From Pelagimonas phthalicica (GTDB lineage Bacteria > Pseudomonadota > Alphaproteobacteria > Rhodobacterales > Rhodobacteraceae): a stretch of DNA of 64,000 nt. This document shows positions 8,944 to 18,201 of the stretch, piece after piece. The notes below the pieces were generated by a model. It saw only the letters and a program-made list of their open reading frames with translations, was not told the DNA's origin and did not search any database. Where the stretch lies: NCBI RefSeq assembly GCF_004364805.1, contig NZ_SOAP01000001.1, forward strand, positions 124,001 through 188,000, given 5' to 3'. Numbering within the stretch: the first letter of the stretch is position 1; each line of letters opens with the position of its first letter. The position numbers and the translations under genes are program-made.

Positions 8944-10617
8944 CTAGCTGTGCTCTTCTTCAGCGGTAGCAGCAAGAGCTTGGTTATAGGCCTTCAGCGC
9001 ATCAACATGAAACAGCGCCCCTTGCAAAACAGGGGCGTTGTTTTCGTCACGTGAGATCACCGGCAAAAACGACAGATCAGACCGATCAAGCAGGGGCAAG
9101 GCTGTCTCCAACGTGGCGTCTACTGGCACATGCAGCCCCTGTTCAATCAGGTCGCGGCAGGCCTGCTCATCCGCAGCATTCTCATCCGTGGGTCGTCGCA
9201 TCACCCCCTGCACACGGAACATGGCCAAAAGATAGGCCTGCGGCCCCGCCGCCAGATGCACATTGCGCCGTTCCAACTGGGTCAGGAAAAACGATCGATC
9301 CACTAGCCGCGAGGCCAAGGCCGTGGACATAGAGACAGAGACCATCACCGCCAGCCCGGTTTGCCAGTCACCGGTCAGTTCGAACACAATCAGCGTTGTG
9401 GAAATGGGCGCGCCCAAAACAGCCGCCGCCGCCGCCCCCATGCCCGCCAAAGCGTAAAGTGTAAAGGCCGAGGACATATCGGGAAACAACCCCGTCGCGA
9501 TATGGCCAAAGGTCAGCCCGGTCAGCGCCCCAACCATCAGCGAGGGGGAAAACATCCCGCCCCCCATGCGCCCGGCGACCGTCAGCGACACGGCAAACAC
9601 CTTGAGAACGGCAAAGATAAACGCCTCGTGCAGCAGCAGATTGCCGGTCAGTGCCAAAGATGTGGTTTCATACCCAACCCCGATGATATGAGGAAAGAAA
9701 ACCGCGATCCCACCCAGCAACAGCCCCGCAACAGCCGGGCGCAGCCAATAGGGTAGTTTGAGACGGTTTTGCAGCTCGGTCTCGACATCATCCGCGAAGA
9801 ATATCGCCCGCATCATCACAACGGCAACCACGCCACAGACCAGCCCCAGCAGGAAAAACGCCGGGAGTTCCAGGTAGAATTCAACCGTTGTTGTGCCGGG
9901 CAAAGCGAACTCGGTCACATCGCCATAGACCAAGCGGCTGATCACGGTCCCCGCCGCACTGGCCACCACGATGGGCGCGAATGCGTGCAGGGCGAAATGG
10001 CGCAGGATGACTTCGAGCGCGAACAAAGCCCCGGCAATCGGCGCGTTAAAGCTGGCCGACACAGCAGCAGCCACGGCGCAGCCCAACAGGTCGCGCCCGG
10101 TCACACCGTCCACCTTCAACGCATTGGCAACCCAGCTCGACGCCAAGGCCGCCAGATGCACAACCGGCCCCTCGCGCCCGGTGCTCCCCCCGGTCGACAG
10201 CGTGATCCAGGAACACATGGCCGAGGCCACCCCGGCCTTGCGCTCGACCCGGCCATCATTCAGCGCCGCGCCCTCGATCACATCCGCCACCGATTGCACA
10301 CGGCCATCCGGGGTGAAATGATGCAGGATAAACCCAACCACGATCCCACCAAAGGCCGGAATCATAAGGATAAAATACCAAGGTAACTCTTCGGCGAAAC
10401 TGTGCAGCGTGTTCACATGTGGCGTGCCGTAAACCGTGGTTTGCAACCATTCAATCGCGGCGCGAAACCCGATGGCGATCAGACCAGAGACAATCCCAAG
10501 CACCAAAGCGATCAACCAGAACTGTATCTGGCTTGGCCCTTTGTGGCGCAAAAGATCCCAACCCTGACCAAAAGCTCGCCGCATCTGCCCCACTTGGTTG
10601 CGCAATTGGCTCAGCAC
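8944..10617 (-). CDS. CLC-family chloride channel/antiporter with C-terminal CBS region
   Basis: A membrane protein of 557 residues from a GTG start at 10617, preceded at good spacing by GAGGAG. A longer frame to 10806 overlaps the divergent oxidase gene and is unlikely. The CLC selectivity and gating motif GSTGREGP is at about residues 144-151 and keeps the external gating glutamate. A run of hydrophobic helices follows, including the helix-N-like GRMGGGMFSPSLMVGA. The last 110 residues (PTDENAADEQACRDLIEQG... LSFLPVISRDENNAPVLQG) resemble a CBS-type regulatory region. It would transport Cl- across the inner membrane. The GSGIPE motif of classical CLCs is replaced by GRVQSVADVIEG, typical of a ClcB-like branch. 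Confidence 0.92.
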   Translation of the reverse strand: MLSQLRNQVGQMRRAFGQGWDLLRHKGPSQIQFWLIALVLGIVSGLIAIGFRAAIEWLQTTVYGTPHVNTLHSFAEELPWYFILMIPAFGGIVVGFILHHFTPDGRVQSVADVIEGAALNDGRVERKAGVASAMCSWITLSTGGSTGREGPVVHLAALASSWVANALKVDGVTGRDLLGCAVAAAVSASFNAPIAGALFALEVILRHFALHAFAPIVVASAAGTVISRLVYGDVTEFALPGTTTVEFYLELPAFFLLGLVCGVVAVVMMRAIFFADDVETELQNRLKLPYWLRPAVAGLLLGGIAVFFPHIIGVGYETTSLALTGNLLLHEAFIFAVLKVFAVSLTVAGRMGGGMFSPSLMVGALTGLTFGHIATGLFPDMSSAFTLYALAGMGAAAAAVLGAPISTTLIVFELTGDWQTGLAVMVSVSMSTALASRLVDRSFFLTQLERRNVHLAAGPQAYLLAMFRVQGVMRRPTDENAADEQACRDLIEQGLHVPVDATLETALPLLDRSDLSFLPVISRDENNAPVLQGALFHVDALKAYNQALAATAEEEHS

Positions 10618-10696
10618 TTTGGTCTCCTCATATCCAGCGGGTTTCGTCCCGCCTTGAGCTTGGTTAACATGCCCCCAATTGAAGTCGGAGGCCAAA

Positions 10697-12070
10697 ATGC
10701 CCGTAGAACAGGCGCTAGCAGAGTTACACACACTTCTTGGCGAAGGTTTAAGCCTGTCCAAATCCGAGCTTGAGGCCCATGGCCGCTCCGAATCGCACTT
10801 TCCCATGACACCGCCAGATGCGGTTGTGTTTCCAGAAACAAGTGAAGAAACTCAAGAGATTGTCAGGATTTGCGCCAAATATGCTGTGCCTGTGATCGGT
10901 TGGGGGGCGGGAACCTCGCTTGAGGGGCACGGATTGGCCACGCGCGGCGGTGTTTGCGTTGATTTCAGCCGCATGAACAAGATCTTGCAGATCAATGCGG
11001 CGGATATGGATGTGGTGGTGCAACCGGGCGTGACGCGCGAGGCGCTGAACGAAGAACTCCGCGCCACCGGCCTGTTCTTTCCCGTTGATCCCGGGGCCAA
11101 TGCCTCGATCGGCGGCATGGCCATGACCCGCGCCTCGGGCACGACCACGGTGCGCTATGGGTCCATGCGCGACAATGTCATGGGGATGAAGGTGGTTCTG
11201 GCCGATGGTCGCCTGATCGACACCGGCAGCCGAGCACGAAAAAGCGCGGCAGGCTATGACCTTACGGCCTTGATGGTTGGATCCGAGGGCACGCTGGGGC
11301 TGGCGACGGAACTCACGCTGAAACTGCATGGCATCCCCGAAGCAATCAGCGCCGGCATCTGCAGCTTTCCCGATATGGCCAGCGCGGTCGCCGCCGTCAC
11401 CGAAACCATCCAGATGGGCATTCCCATGGCACGGATCGAATTTGCCTGCGCCGATACTGCCCGCGCCTTCAACGATTATGCCGGGGTTTCGATGGCCCAG
11501 GCCCCCCATCTCATGGTCGAATTCCACGGCAGCCCCGACAGTGTCGCACAGGATGCGGAACGCTTTGCCGAAATCGTAAGTGATTATGAAGGCTCACCTT
11601 TTCAGTGGTCCACCCGCGAAGAAGAGCGTCGATCCCTATGGGCGATGCGCCATAACGGTTATTATGCGGTGCTGGCCTCCAAGCCTGGGGCGCGGGCTAT
11701 GGTCACCGATATCTGCGTGCCGATCTCAAACCTTGCCACGGCGGTGGAACAGACCCAGGCCGATATCGCCGCATCCTCCCTGTCCGGCCCGATCCTGGGC
11801 CATGTGGGGGATGGCAATTTCCACGCGATCCTGCTGATCGACCCAAACCAACCCGCCGACCTCGAAGAAGCAAAACGCCTGTCAAATCAAATGGTTGCCC
11901 GCGCGCTGGCTCTGGGCGGCACCTGTACTGGCGAGCATGGGGTCGGCATTGGCAAGAAATCCTTTATGGCGCAGGAACATGGCGAGGGTTGGCAGGTCAT
12001 GGGGGCCATCAAACAGGCGCTGGACCCAGACAACCTCATGAATCCGGGCAAGCTTGTCCCGGGCAACTGA
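10697..12070 (+). CDS. FAD-linked oxidase, D-lactate dehydrogenase (cytochrome)/GlcD type
   Basis: A 457-residue flavoprotein. The N-terminal FAD-binding domain shows PVIGWGAGTSLEGHGLA, VVVQPGVTREALNEEL and DPGANASIGGMAMTRASGTT. The C-terminal cap domain ends with LGGTCTGEHGVGIGKKSF and NLMNPGKL, diagnostic of the D-lactate dehydrogenase/glycolate oxidase GlcD family. The substrate is probably a 2-hydroxy acid such as D-lactate, with electrons passed to the respiratory chain. GGAGG at 10687-10691 sits 5 bp before the ATG. It diverges from the chloride channel gene with only 79 bp between starts. No glcE or glcF partner is nearby, which favours the stand-alone D-lactate enzyme. Confidence 0.92.
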   Translation: MPVEQALAELHTLLGEGLSLSKSELEAHGRSESHFPMTPPDAVVFPETSEETQEIVRICAKYAVPVIGWGAGTSLEGHGLATRGGVCVDFSRMNKILQINAADMDVVVQPGVTREALNEELRATGLFFPVDPGANASIGGMAMTRASGTTTVRYGSMRDNVMGMKVVLADGRLIDTGSRARKSAAGYDLTALMVGSEGTLGLATELTLKLHGIPEAISAGICSFPDMASAVAAVTETIQMGIPMARIEFACADTARAFNDYAGVSMAQAPHLMVEFHGSPDSVAQDAERFAEIVSDYEGSPFQWSTREEERRSLWAMRHNGYYAVLASKPGARAMVTDICVPISNLATAVEQTQADIAASSLSGPILGHVGDGNFHAILLIDPNQPADLEEAKRLSNQMVARALALGGTCTGEHGVGIGKKSFMAQEHGEGWQVMGAIKQALDPDNLMNPGKLVPGN

Positions 12071-12336
12071 GCCAGTTGCCAAAATCCAAATAACGCAGCG
12101 CACGCTGCCGGTAACGCCCCGCGCGATCAACAGGCAACGGGGCAATCGGTACAAAATTCGCGGGATTTCGGAGAGATTGCCCCCAGCAATCCGAGGCCCC
12201 GGATCTGGAACAAACCGTAAACAGTCCGATTCTGCCGCTGTTTCGTATAGATTTCCTGCTCCCCCAAGCGCGCCTTGACCCGCCACGACCTCAAAACATT
12301 AATTTCGCCTTCAGACCTTTTAACCCGCCCCCGCTT

Positions 12337-12399
12337 CTTCTCTGGGCCCCAAATATCCCGGGGAGTCCCGAGCCCCGCTCGGGACGGGGCAGCGCCCCC
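12337..12399 (-). repeat. Palindrome plus GGGATATTT element, copy 3 (reversed)
   Basis: On the minus strand this reads a GC-rich palindrome (GTCCCGAGC-GGGGCTCGGGAC), then CCCCGGGATATTTGGGGC and CCAGAGAAG, as in copy 1. It lies in the 357-bp gap between the oxidase and the TetR gene, just past the TetR stop. The rest of that gap (12071-12336) shows no gene I can support. Confidence 0.75.
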
Positions 12400-12427
12400 A
12401 GGGCGTGCCGGCAACGACCAGACGGCC

Positions 12428-13024
12428 CTACCCCCCTTTGACCAAAAACAACACCGCCTCGGCATGTTCGGCCCGAGCGCGGCGGGCGGCGGCATCGGGG
12501 ACCGGCATGGCACCGGTGGCGCACCGGATCTGCCAATCCCCCACCAGAAGATCAACCCAAAGCGAGGCAGCCGGTGCCGCCGGGCCGTGCAACAGCTCTG
12601 CCGCGATCAAATCGTCAAACAGGGCTGCGATACGGGGAAAGACGCGGCCACGCCCGGATTCGGCCAGGACCTGTCCGAGTGAATTGCTGGCATCTGCTGC
12701 CGCCGCGCGGTTCAACGCAATGGCCTGCGGCGAGAGCAACATGTCCAACAAGGCAGGCCCCAAAATCTGCAAGGCGGCGCGCGGGTCTGGCCGCTCGGCA
12801 AGCGCGGCGTCCAAAGCATCAGCCACACGATCTGCATTGCGTTCAATCAGCGCGCGAAACAGGCCAAGCTTGTCTCCGTACCAGCGATACAGCGTCTCGT
12901 TTGACGCCTTGGCCCGCTTCGCCACCGCCAGCATCGACAATCCGTGAAACCCCTTTTCGGCCATCAGCGCATAGGCGGCACTGGCGATTTGGGTTTCTCT
13001 TTCGGCTTTGGCATCGGCGCGCAT
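12428..13024 (-). CDS. TetR-family transcriptional regulator
   Basis: A 198-residue one-component regulator. The N-terminal TetR DNA-binding domain is visible as IASAAYALMAEKGFHGLSMLAVAKRAKASNETLYRWYGDK at about residues 13-53, with the helix-turn-helix at ISM/VAKRAKASNETLYRWY. The ligand domain is Ala-rich and has no assigned effector. The start is ATG 13024, preceded by AGGAG. It diverges from a pair of small membrane-protein genes at 13152, whose upstream region includes repeated CCGTACA and CGTTACG segments that could hold its operator. Those genes are the obvious candidate targets. Confidence 0.9.
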   Translation of the reverse strand: MRADAKAERETQIASAAYALMAEKGFHGLSMLAVAKRAKASNETLYRWYGDKLGLFRALIERNADRVADALDAALAERPDPRAALQILGPALLDMLLSPQAIALNRAAAADASNSLGQVLAESGRGRVFPRIAALFDDLIAAELLHGPAAPAASLWVDLLVGDWQIRCATGAMPVPDAAARRARAEHAEAVLFLVKGG

Positions 13025-13151
13025 GCTGTCTCCTATTCGATTGGCAGGGCGTTTCAACAGCCCCTTGACAGAAACCGTACACAAGATTACGTCAATGAAC
13101 AACCGTACACATCGTTACGGAAACGGATTATGAAACCAAAGGAGACGACCC

Positions 13152-13532
13152 ATGACATCCCCTGCCCCGCTGCCCGCCTCTCCCAAGAATGCCGCCCTGT
13201 GGGTGTTGATCACGTTACAAGCGGTGATGCTGGCCTCTATGTTTGCCGGGTTGGCCCCGCACCCGCCGCGCACCATCCCGCTTTTTGCGCTGGCCCCGTT
13301 TTTAGGCGTGGCCATTGCGGCTGCCATCGCGTCGCTGCAGATGGGCACCAGCCTGGCCGGGCGCGCCTTGGCGGTGATCGCCGCGCTTTTGGCCAGTGTC
13401 AGCTTTGGCCCACATAAATATATCGACCCCGCCTTTGGTGAAATCTGGCCCGCTGTGATCACCGCGCAGCTCGCGATTGTCACCATCCTCTACCAAGTCT
13501 TTGTCGCAGCCCGCAAAGGGGCCGAGGCATGA
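13152..13532 (+). CDS. Small integral membrane protein, unknown family
   Basis: A 126-residue protein with four predicted membrane segments: about 14-34, 42-62, 70-87 and 102-118. It is preceded by GGAGACGACCC. Its stop overlaps the next start by four bases (ATGA), so the two are translated together. It diverges from the TetR gene. No motif or family is recognised. Together the pair looks like a regulated membrane module. Confidence 0.7.
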   Translation: MTSPAPLPASPKNAALWVLITLQAVMLASMFAGLAPHPPRTIPLFALAPFLGVAIAAAIASLQMGTSLAGRALAVIAALLASVSFGPHKYIDPAFGEIWPAVITAQLAIVTILYQVFVAARKGAEA

Positions 13533-14026
13533 TGGCGCGGGGCACAGGGCTGCTGGCCACAGTCTTGGCTGGCGGGATCTTTGGGTTCTTCTATGCCTGG
13601 ATCTGCTCGACCATGTGGGGCTTGGACGCTGCTGACCCACGCATCGCCATTCCGGCCATGCAGGCGATGAATGCCAGCGTGCGCAATGTGGCCTTTGCCC
13701 CAATCTTTTTTGGCACGCCGGTGGTGGCTTTGCTGGCGGCGGGGCTGTGTTGGCTTGCTGGAGCGAGGCCGGCGGCATTGTTGTTTGGCGCAGCTGGGGT
13801 GATTTACCTGGGTGGGTGTTTGGCCCTGACGGCCTCGGTCAATGTGGTGATGAACAATGAATTGGCGGCTGTGGCAGTGCCCGAAGGGTTGGACAAGGCC
13901 AAAGCGGTGTGGCAGGCCTATTCGCCACGCTGGCAGATGTTCAACATGATCCGAACCGGAGTGGCCGGGGGTGTGTTGGTGCTGTGTGTGTTGGGGTTTG
14001 CGCGCGTGTCGGCGGTGAAGAGTTAA
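13529..14026 (+). CDS. DUF1772-like membrane protein
   Basis: A 165-residue membrane protein with four hydrophobic segments. It resembles the DUF1772 (anthrone-oxygenase-like) family through SVNVVMNNELAAV followed by WQAYSPRWQMFNMIRTGVA, where the family has N-x-x-L-N...W...W...N..R. It overlaps the preceding membrane gene by 4 bp and belongs to the module divergent from tetR. Enzymatic activity has not been shown for most members of this family, so only the family is claimed. Confidence 0.72.
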   Translation: MMARGTGLLATVLAGGIFGFFYAWICSTMWGLDAADPRIAIPAMQAMNASVRNVAFAPIFFGTPVVALLAAGLCWLAGARPAALLFGAAGVIYLGGCLALTASVNVVMNNELAAVAVPEGLDKAKAVWQAYSPRWQMFNMIRTGVAGGVLVLCVLGFARVSAVKS

Positions 14027-14038
14027 TGTGCAACACGA

Positions 14039-14120
14039 GGTTCATGCCCGACCCACTTCCAAATGCAAACCTTCGGTTTGACGGGCGGGTCGGGCGTGAA
14101 CCGGATTGCAAGCAATCCGG
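14039..14120 (+). repeat. GGTTC-GCCCGAC inverted-repeat element, copy 1
   Basis: GGTTCATGCCCGACCC at 14039-14054 pairs with GGGTCGGGCGTGAACC at 14087-14102 (one mismatch). It is followed directly by the hairpin CCGGATTGCAAGCAATCCGG at 14101-14120. The same two-part structure recurs at 33921-34066 with a longer centre. It sits between the convergent ends of the DUF1772 gene and recN and may end transcription from both sides. Confidence 0.78.
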
Positions 14121-14125
14121 GCCAG

Positions 14126-15778
14126 TTACCCCACCAACAGCGCTCGCGCCGCCGCGCGAGCCTGATCGGTGATCGTGTCGCCCGCCAACATGCGGGCGAT
14201 TTCGGTTTCGCGCTGGTCCGCATCCAGTGGCGACACATCCGAGGTGGTCACCCCATCCGCCACATGTTTGGCCACGCGCCAGTGATGCCCGCCAAGCGCG
14301 GCGACCTGCGGCGAGTGGGTCACGACCAGCACCTGACCGCCATCGGACAGAGCCTTGAGCCGCCGGCCCACCGCATCCGCCGTGGCCCCACCGACACCGC
14401 GGTCGATCTCGTCAAAGATCATGGTCACGCCCGCATTGCGCTCTTCGGAGAGGCAAACCTTGAGCGCCAGCAAAAACCGGCTGAGTTCACCGCCCGAGGC
14501 GATCTTGTTCAGCGGTCCGGCGGGGCTGCCCGGATTGGTGGCGACCGAGAAACACACCGCATCGCGCCCCTCGGCGCTGTCGGGAGCAGGGGTGATTTCT
14601 GTCACGAAAACAGCACGTTCCATCTTGAGCGGGGCCAGCTCTGAGGCCACAGCCGCATCCAGACGCGTCGCCGCGGCACGGCGGTTTTGCGTAAGCGAAT
14701 CAGCGGCGGCACCATAGGCGGTCTCGGCCTGTTTCAACGCGCTTTGCAGCTCGGCAATCTGGGATTCTCCCGCATCCAAGGCCGCCAGACGCGCCGAAAG
14801 TTTGGCGCTGAGATCGGCCAGTTCATCGGGTTGCACCTGATGTTTGCGCGCAAGCCCGCGCAGAGCAAAGAGGCGCTCTTCGGTGTCTTCGAGCTCCGCC
14901 GGATTGAAGTCGAGACCGTCGAGACAATCGGCAACGCCGCGCGCCGCCTCGTCCAGCTCGGCCATGGCGCGGGTCAGGGCGTTGATCGGGTCATCCAAGC
15001 GGCCATCCGCCTTTTCCGACGCGCCTTCGAGCCAGCGCAGCGCATTGGCCATGGCGCCTTCGGCCCCGTCATAGCCCAGAGCTGACGACGCCTGACCGAT
15101 GTCATCGCGGATCTTTTCCGCCTGCTGCATGCGGCGGCGGCGTTGGTCCAGCTCGGCCTCTTCGCCGGGTTCTGGGGCGAGTTTGCTGAGCTCATCCACC
15201 GCGTGGCGCAGGAATTCCTCTTCGGCGCGGACCTCTTCCAAGGCAGCCTGTGCCTTGCTCAAACCCCGCCGCGCCGCGCCCATTTCGGACCAGCGGGCGC
15301 GCAGATCGGCGCGCAGGGCGTCATTCCCAGCATAGATGTCGAGGATCGCCAGATGCCCCTTGGGATCAAGCAAGCCGCGATCATCATGCTGGCCGTGCAG
15401 CTCAACCAGAGTGGCCGACAATTGACGCAGCACCTCGCCCGATACACGGCGGTCATTGACCCAGCCGGTCTTACGCCCGTCGGTGGTGTTCACCCGGCGC
15501 AGGATCAGCTCATCCCCGACCGGCAACCCGGCCTCTTCGAGCACGCCAAAGGCCGCGTGACCGGGGGCGAGATCAAAGACAGCGGTGACTTCCCCCTGTT
15601 GCGCGCCTGTGCGCACCAGCTCGGCGCGGCCCCGCCAACCCAGAACAAAGCCGAGCGAATCCAGCAAGATAGACTTGCCCGCCCCGGTTTCACCGGTCAG
15701 CACGTTCAGGCCCGGTTGGAAAGCAAGGTCCAACCGGTCAATGATCAGCATGTCTCGGATTTCAAGCGCGCGCAGCAT
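14126..15778 (-). CDS. recN: DNA repair protein RecN
   Basis: An SMC-like ATPase of double-strand-break repair, 550 residues as expected. Walker A GETGAGKS is at residues 29-36, two coiled-coil arms flank a central region, and the C-terminal signature GGELSRFLLALKV is followed by Walker B MIFDEIDRGVGG. It acts on DNA ends with RecA. It is the last gene of the minus-strand block lpxC-bamD-recN, a common order next to the dcw cluster in alphaproteobacteria. The gap to bamD is 37 bp, consistent with co-transcription. Confidence 0.97.
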   Translation of the reverse strand: MLRALEIRDMLIIDRLDLAFQPGLNVLTGETGAGKSILLDSLGFVLGWRGRAELVRTGAQQGEVTAVFDLAPGHAAFGVLEEAGLPVGDELILRRVNTTDGRKTGWVNDRRVSGEVLRQLSATLVELHGQHDDRGLLDPKGHLAILDIYAGNDALRADLRARWSEMGAARRGLSKAQAALEEVRAEEEFLRHAVDELSKLAPEPGEEAELDQRRRRMQQAEKIRDDIGQASSALGYDGAEGAMANALRWLEGASEKADGRLDDPINALTRAMAELDEAARGVADCLDGLDFNPAELEDTEERLFALRGLARKHQVQPDELADLSAKLSARLAALDAGESQIAELQSALKQAETAYGAAADSLTQNRRAAATRLDAAVASELAPLKMERAVFVTEITPAPDSAEGRDAVCFSVATNPGSPAGPLNKIASGGELSRFLLALKVCLSEERNAGVTMIFDEIDRGVGGATADAVGRRLKALSDGGQVLVVTHSPQVAALGGHHWRVAKHVADGVTTSDVSPLDADQRETEIARMLAGDTITDQARAAARALLVG

Positions 15779-15815
15779 CAGGTCTCAGCCTTGTCCAAAA
15801 GCGGCGATACCACCC

Positions 15816-16670
15816 TCAGAGCCATTCGCCCTTGATCGTTTGACGATAGGCCGCGGCCAACCAGTTGCCACGGAAGAATTTCGGCTCAAGCCCCTGACCG
15901 CGCAGCAGGCTGTAGCTGTCTTCGTACCAGTCCGAGGATTGGTAGTTGTGGCCCAGAACGGCGGCGGCGGTTTGCGCCTCTTCGACCAGACCAAGGGACA
16001 GATAGGCCTCGACCAGACGATGCAGCGCCTCGGGCGTGTGCGTGGTGGTCTGGAAATCCTCAACCACAACGCGGAAACGGTTGATGGCGGCGGTGAAATG
16101 ATCCCGCTTGAGATAATAGCGGCCGATCTCCATTTCCTTGCCCGCCAGATGGTCAAAGGCCAGGTCGAATTTCAGGATCGAGCTTCGGGCATATTCGCTG
16201 TCGGGATAGCGTTCGATCACGGTGCGCAGCGCCTGCAGGGCCTGAAAGGTCAGGCCCTGGTCGCGACCGACCAGTTCGATCTGGTCATAATAGCTGAGCG
16301 CCAAGAGATATTGCGCATAGGCGGCGTCATCATCGGCTGGATAGAAATCAATGAAACGCTGCGCGGCGGCGCGGGCATCTTCGTATTTCTTGTCCTGATG
16401 ATGGGCATAGGCCTGCATGATCAAGGCACGTTTAGCCCATTCGGAATAGGGATAAAGCCGTTCAATTTCAGAGAAATAGAGCGCACCATCCTCGTAATCT
16501 TTGTTCGACAGTTCGTATTCGCCGCGCTCAAAAATCTGTTCGGCGGTGTAGCTTTCCAAAGGCACGCCACCCGGGCCAACACCTTTGCGTTCCAACTCCG
16601 AACAGCCCGCAAGCGCAACGACACCCAAGGTCGCCCCGATCAGTGCTGTTCTTGATCCGCCCCCTGCCAT
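15816..16670 (-). CDS. bamD: Outer membrane assembly lipoprotein BamD (ComL)
   Basis: A 284-residue lipoprotein of the BAM complex that inserts beta-barrel proteins into the outer membrane. The signal peptide ends with the lipobox LAGC (Cys at residue 23). Tetratricopeptide-like repeats follow: AEQIFERGEYELSNKDYEDGALYFSEIERLYPYSEWAKRAL and later copies ending ...ALHRLVEAYLSLG. It lies between lpxC and recN on the same strand, the usual alphaproteobacterial position. ATG 16670 gives the full signal peptide. Confidence 0.95.
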   Translation of the reverse strand: MAGGGSRTALIGATLGVVALAGCSELERKGVGPGGVPLESYTAEQIFERGEYELSNKDYEDGALYFSEIERLYPYSEWAKRALIMQAYAHHQDKKYEDARAAAQRFIDFYPADDDAAYAQYLLALSYYDQIELVGRDQGLTFQALQALRTVIERYPDSEYARSSILKFDLAFDHLAGKEMEIGRYYLKRDHFTAAINRFRVVVEDFQTTTHTPEALHRLVEAYLSLGLVEEAQTAAAVLGHNYQSSDWYEDSYSLLRGQGLEPKFFRGNWLAAAYRQTIKGEWL

Positions 16671-16802
16671 GCTTGACTACCCTTTGATCTTTGATCCGGT
16701 CACAAATAAGGACCCAGTTGGCATTGGTCTAGCACAGAATTTTCCCGTGCAAAACGTCTTAACGCGGATTTCATGCGCAAGGGACCGCGCATGACATTTC
16801 TA

Positions 16803-17744
16803 TCAGTTCAAAACGGGAATTTCGTCGAGTTCGACACCGGCACCGGGGAGGTTTTGCGCCATAAATGGGTCGCAGGTCACGATGCGGAAGGCCGATGGCG
16901 TGGCAAAGAGTTCGTGCAGCAAAGCATTGGTCATGGCGTGACCGGCCTTGTGCCCTTCGTAATGGCCAACAATCGGCAGACCCGCCAGCGCCAGATCGCC
17001 CAAAGCGTCGAGCATTTTGTGGCGCACGGCCTCATCCCGGTGGCGCAGACCGCCGGGGCTGAGCACTTTGTCATCATCGACGACAACTGCGTTTTCATAG
17101 GTGCCACCCAGCGCCTTGCCCGCAGCATGCATCGCCTCGACATCGGCGGCACGGCAGAAGGTGCGGCTGTCGCACAGCTCGCGCACAAAGGTGCCGTTGG
17201 CGAGGTTCAAGGTTTTGTCCTGCTGGCCAATGGCGCGATCGACAAAGTCGATATGGAAGTCCATTTGCAGCCCCTGCCCCGGTTGTGCCGGGCTGATCTG
17301 TGCCCAACCCTGATCGGTTTTCACGCTCACGGGGGCGAGCACTTCGATCACTTTCAGTGGGCTGTCGAGTTCTTGCAGGCCACAGGCGAGAATATCACGC
17401 ACAAAAGGAATGCTGGACCCGTCGAGAATCGGAACCTCGGGGCCATCAATTTCAATCAGGGCATTATGGACGCCGCAACCGGACAGGGCCGCCATGACAT
17501 GTTCAACGGTCGAGACCGAGGCCCCGGTTTCGTTGCGCAGCAATGTGCAAAGCGGCGAGGTTTCCACGACATCCCAGCGGGCCGGAATGAGCGTGTCGGC
17601 CTTGGACGGTGTTGTGTCCAGATCGGTGCGTTGAAACCAGATCCCAAAATCGGCAGCAGCTGGGCGAATGGTCAGACATGCCGGTTTCCCGGAATGCAGG
17701 CCGAAGCCCTGGAATGTGATGGCCGATTTGAGCGTTGTCTGCAC
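16803..17744 (-). CDS. lpxC: UDP-3-O-acyl-N-acetylglucosamine deacetylase LpxC
   Basis: The zinc amidase that catalyses the committed step of lipid A synthesis. Visible motifs are GLHSG near the N-terminus, VSTVEHVMAALSG (Zn His), RTFC, and HKMLDALGDLAL with the second His and the catalytic Asp. A GTG at 17744 (VQTTLKSAITFQG) has AAGGG 7 bp upstream and matches where homologues begin. An in-frame ATG at 17777 would add 11 residues. The 313-residue length is normal. It sits downstream of ftsZ but is separated by a 720-bp gap containing a terminator and repeats, so it probably has its own promoter. Confidence 0.96.
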   Translation of the reverse strand: MQTTLKSAITFQGFGLHSGKPACLTIRPAAADFGIWFQRTDLDTTPSKADTLIPARWDVVETSPLCTLLRNETGASVSTVEHVMAALSGCGVHNALIEIDGPEVPILDGSSIPFVRDILACGLQELDSPLKVIEVLAPVSVKTDQGWAQISPAQPGQGLQMDFHIDFVDRAIGQQDKTLNLANGTFVRELCDSRTFCRAADVEAMHAAGKALGGTYENAVVVDDDKVLSPGGLRHRDEAVRHKMLDALGDLALAGLPIVGHYEGHKAGHAMTNALLHELFATPSAFRIVTCDPFMAQNLPGAGVELDEIPVLN

Positions 17745-18065
17745 GGGGTATCCCTTGGTTACCGCCACCCTCCCCATTGGGCGCGGCTTTGGCCAAGTGG
17801 ATACGAAAAGGGGCGGGTTGGCTCAAATCAAAGATTGTAACCAAGTGAAACATGCCCATTAAGAATTGGCGGATCACCGCGCATCCCGGATTTGCATGGT
17901 GTAAGGTGTTGAAAACGCGTTGGTTTGAAATTCTTTCCACAAGGTTACTCACAGGCGGAAAGTCGGATTTTCCGACAATTGTTAACGATAACTCACAGAA
18001 AAATTTCAACATCTGACATAAAACGCCCCCGCAGATGCAGGGAGGTGAAAAGCGAATCCAACTAT

Positions 18066-18163
18066 AGCGTTTCGGGTTTTACCTGAGACACGAGCATCGC
18101 GCCTCGCGTTTGAGCCAAAGGCGAGCGGCAGCGAATGGCGTTTCAGGTTTAACCCGAAACGCT
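18066..18163. repeat. Long imperfect inverted repeat around a 50-bp loop
   Basis: The 24-bp arm at 18066-18089 (AGCGTTTCGGGTTTTACC...) matches the reverse complement of 18140-18163 at 21 of 24 positions. The loop includes GCCTCGCG and GGCGAGCGG segments that can also pair. It lies between ftsZ and lpxC and could fold into a cruciform or RNA stem. The function is not evident. Confidence 0.75.
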
Positions 18164-18201
18164 TCAGGATAATTGCAACTGCACTCTATGAATTTAGACA
18201 A

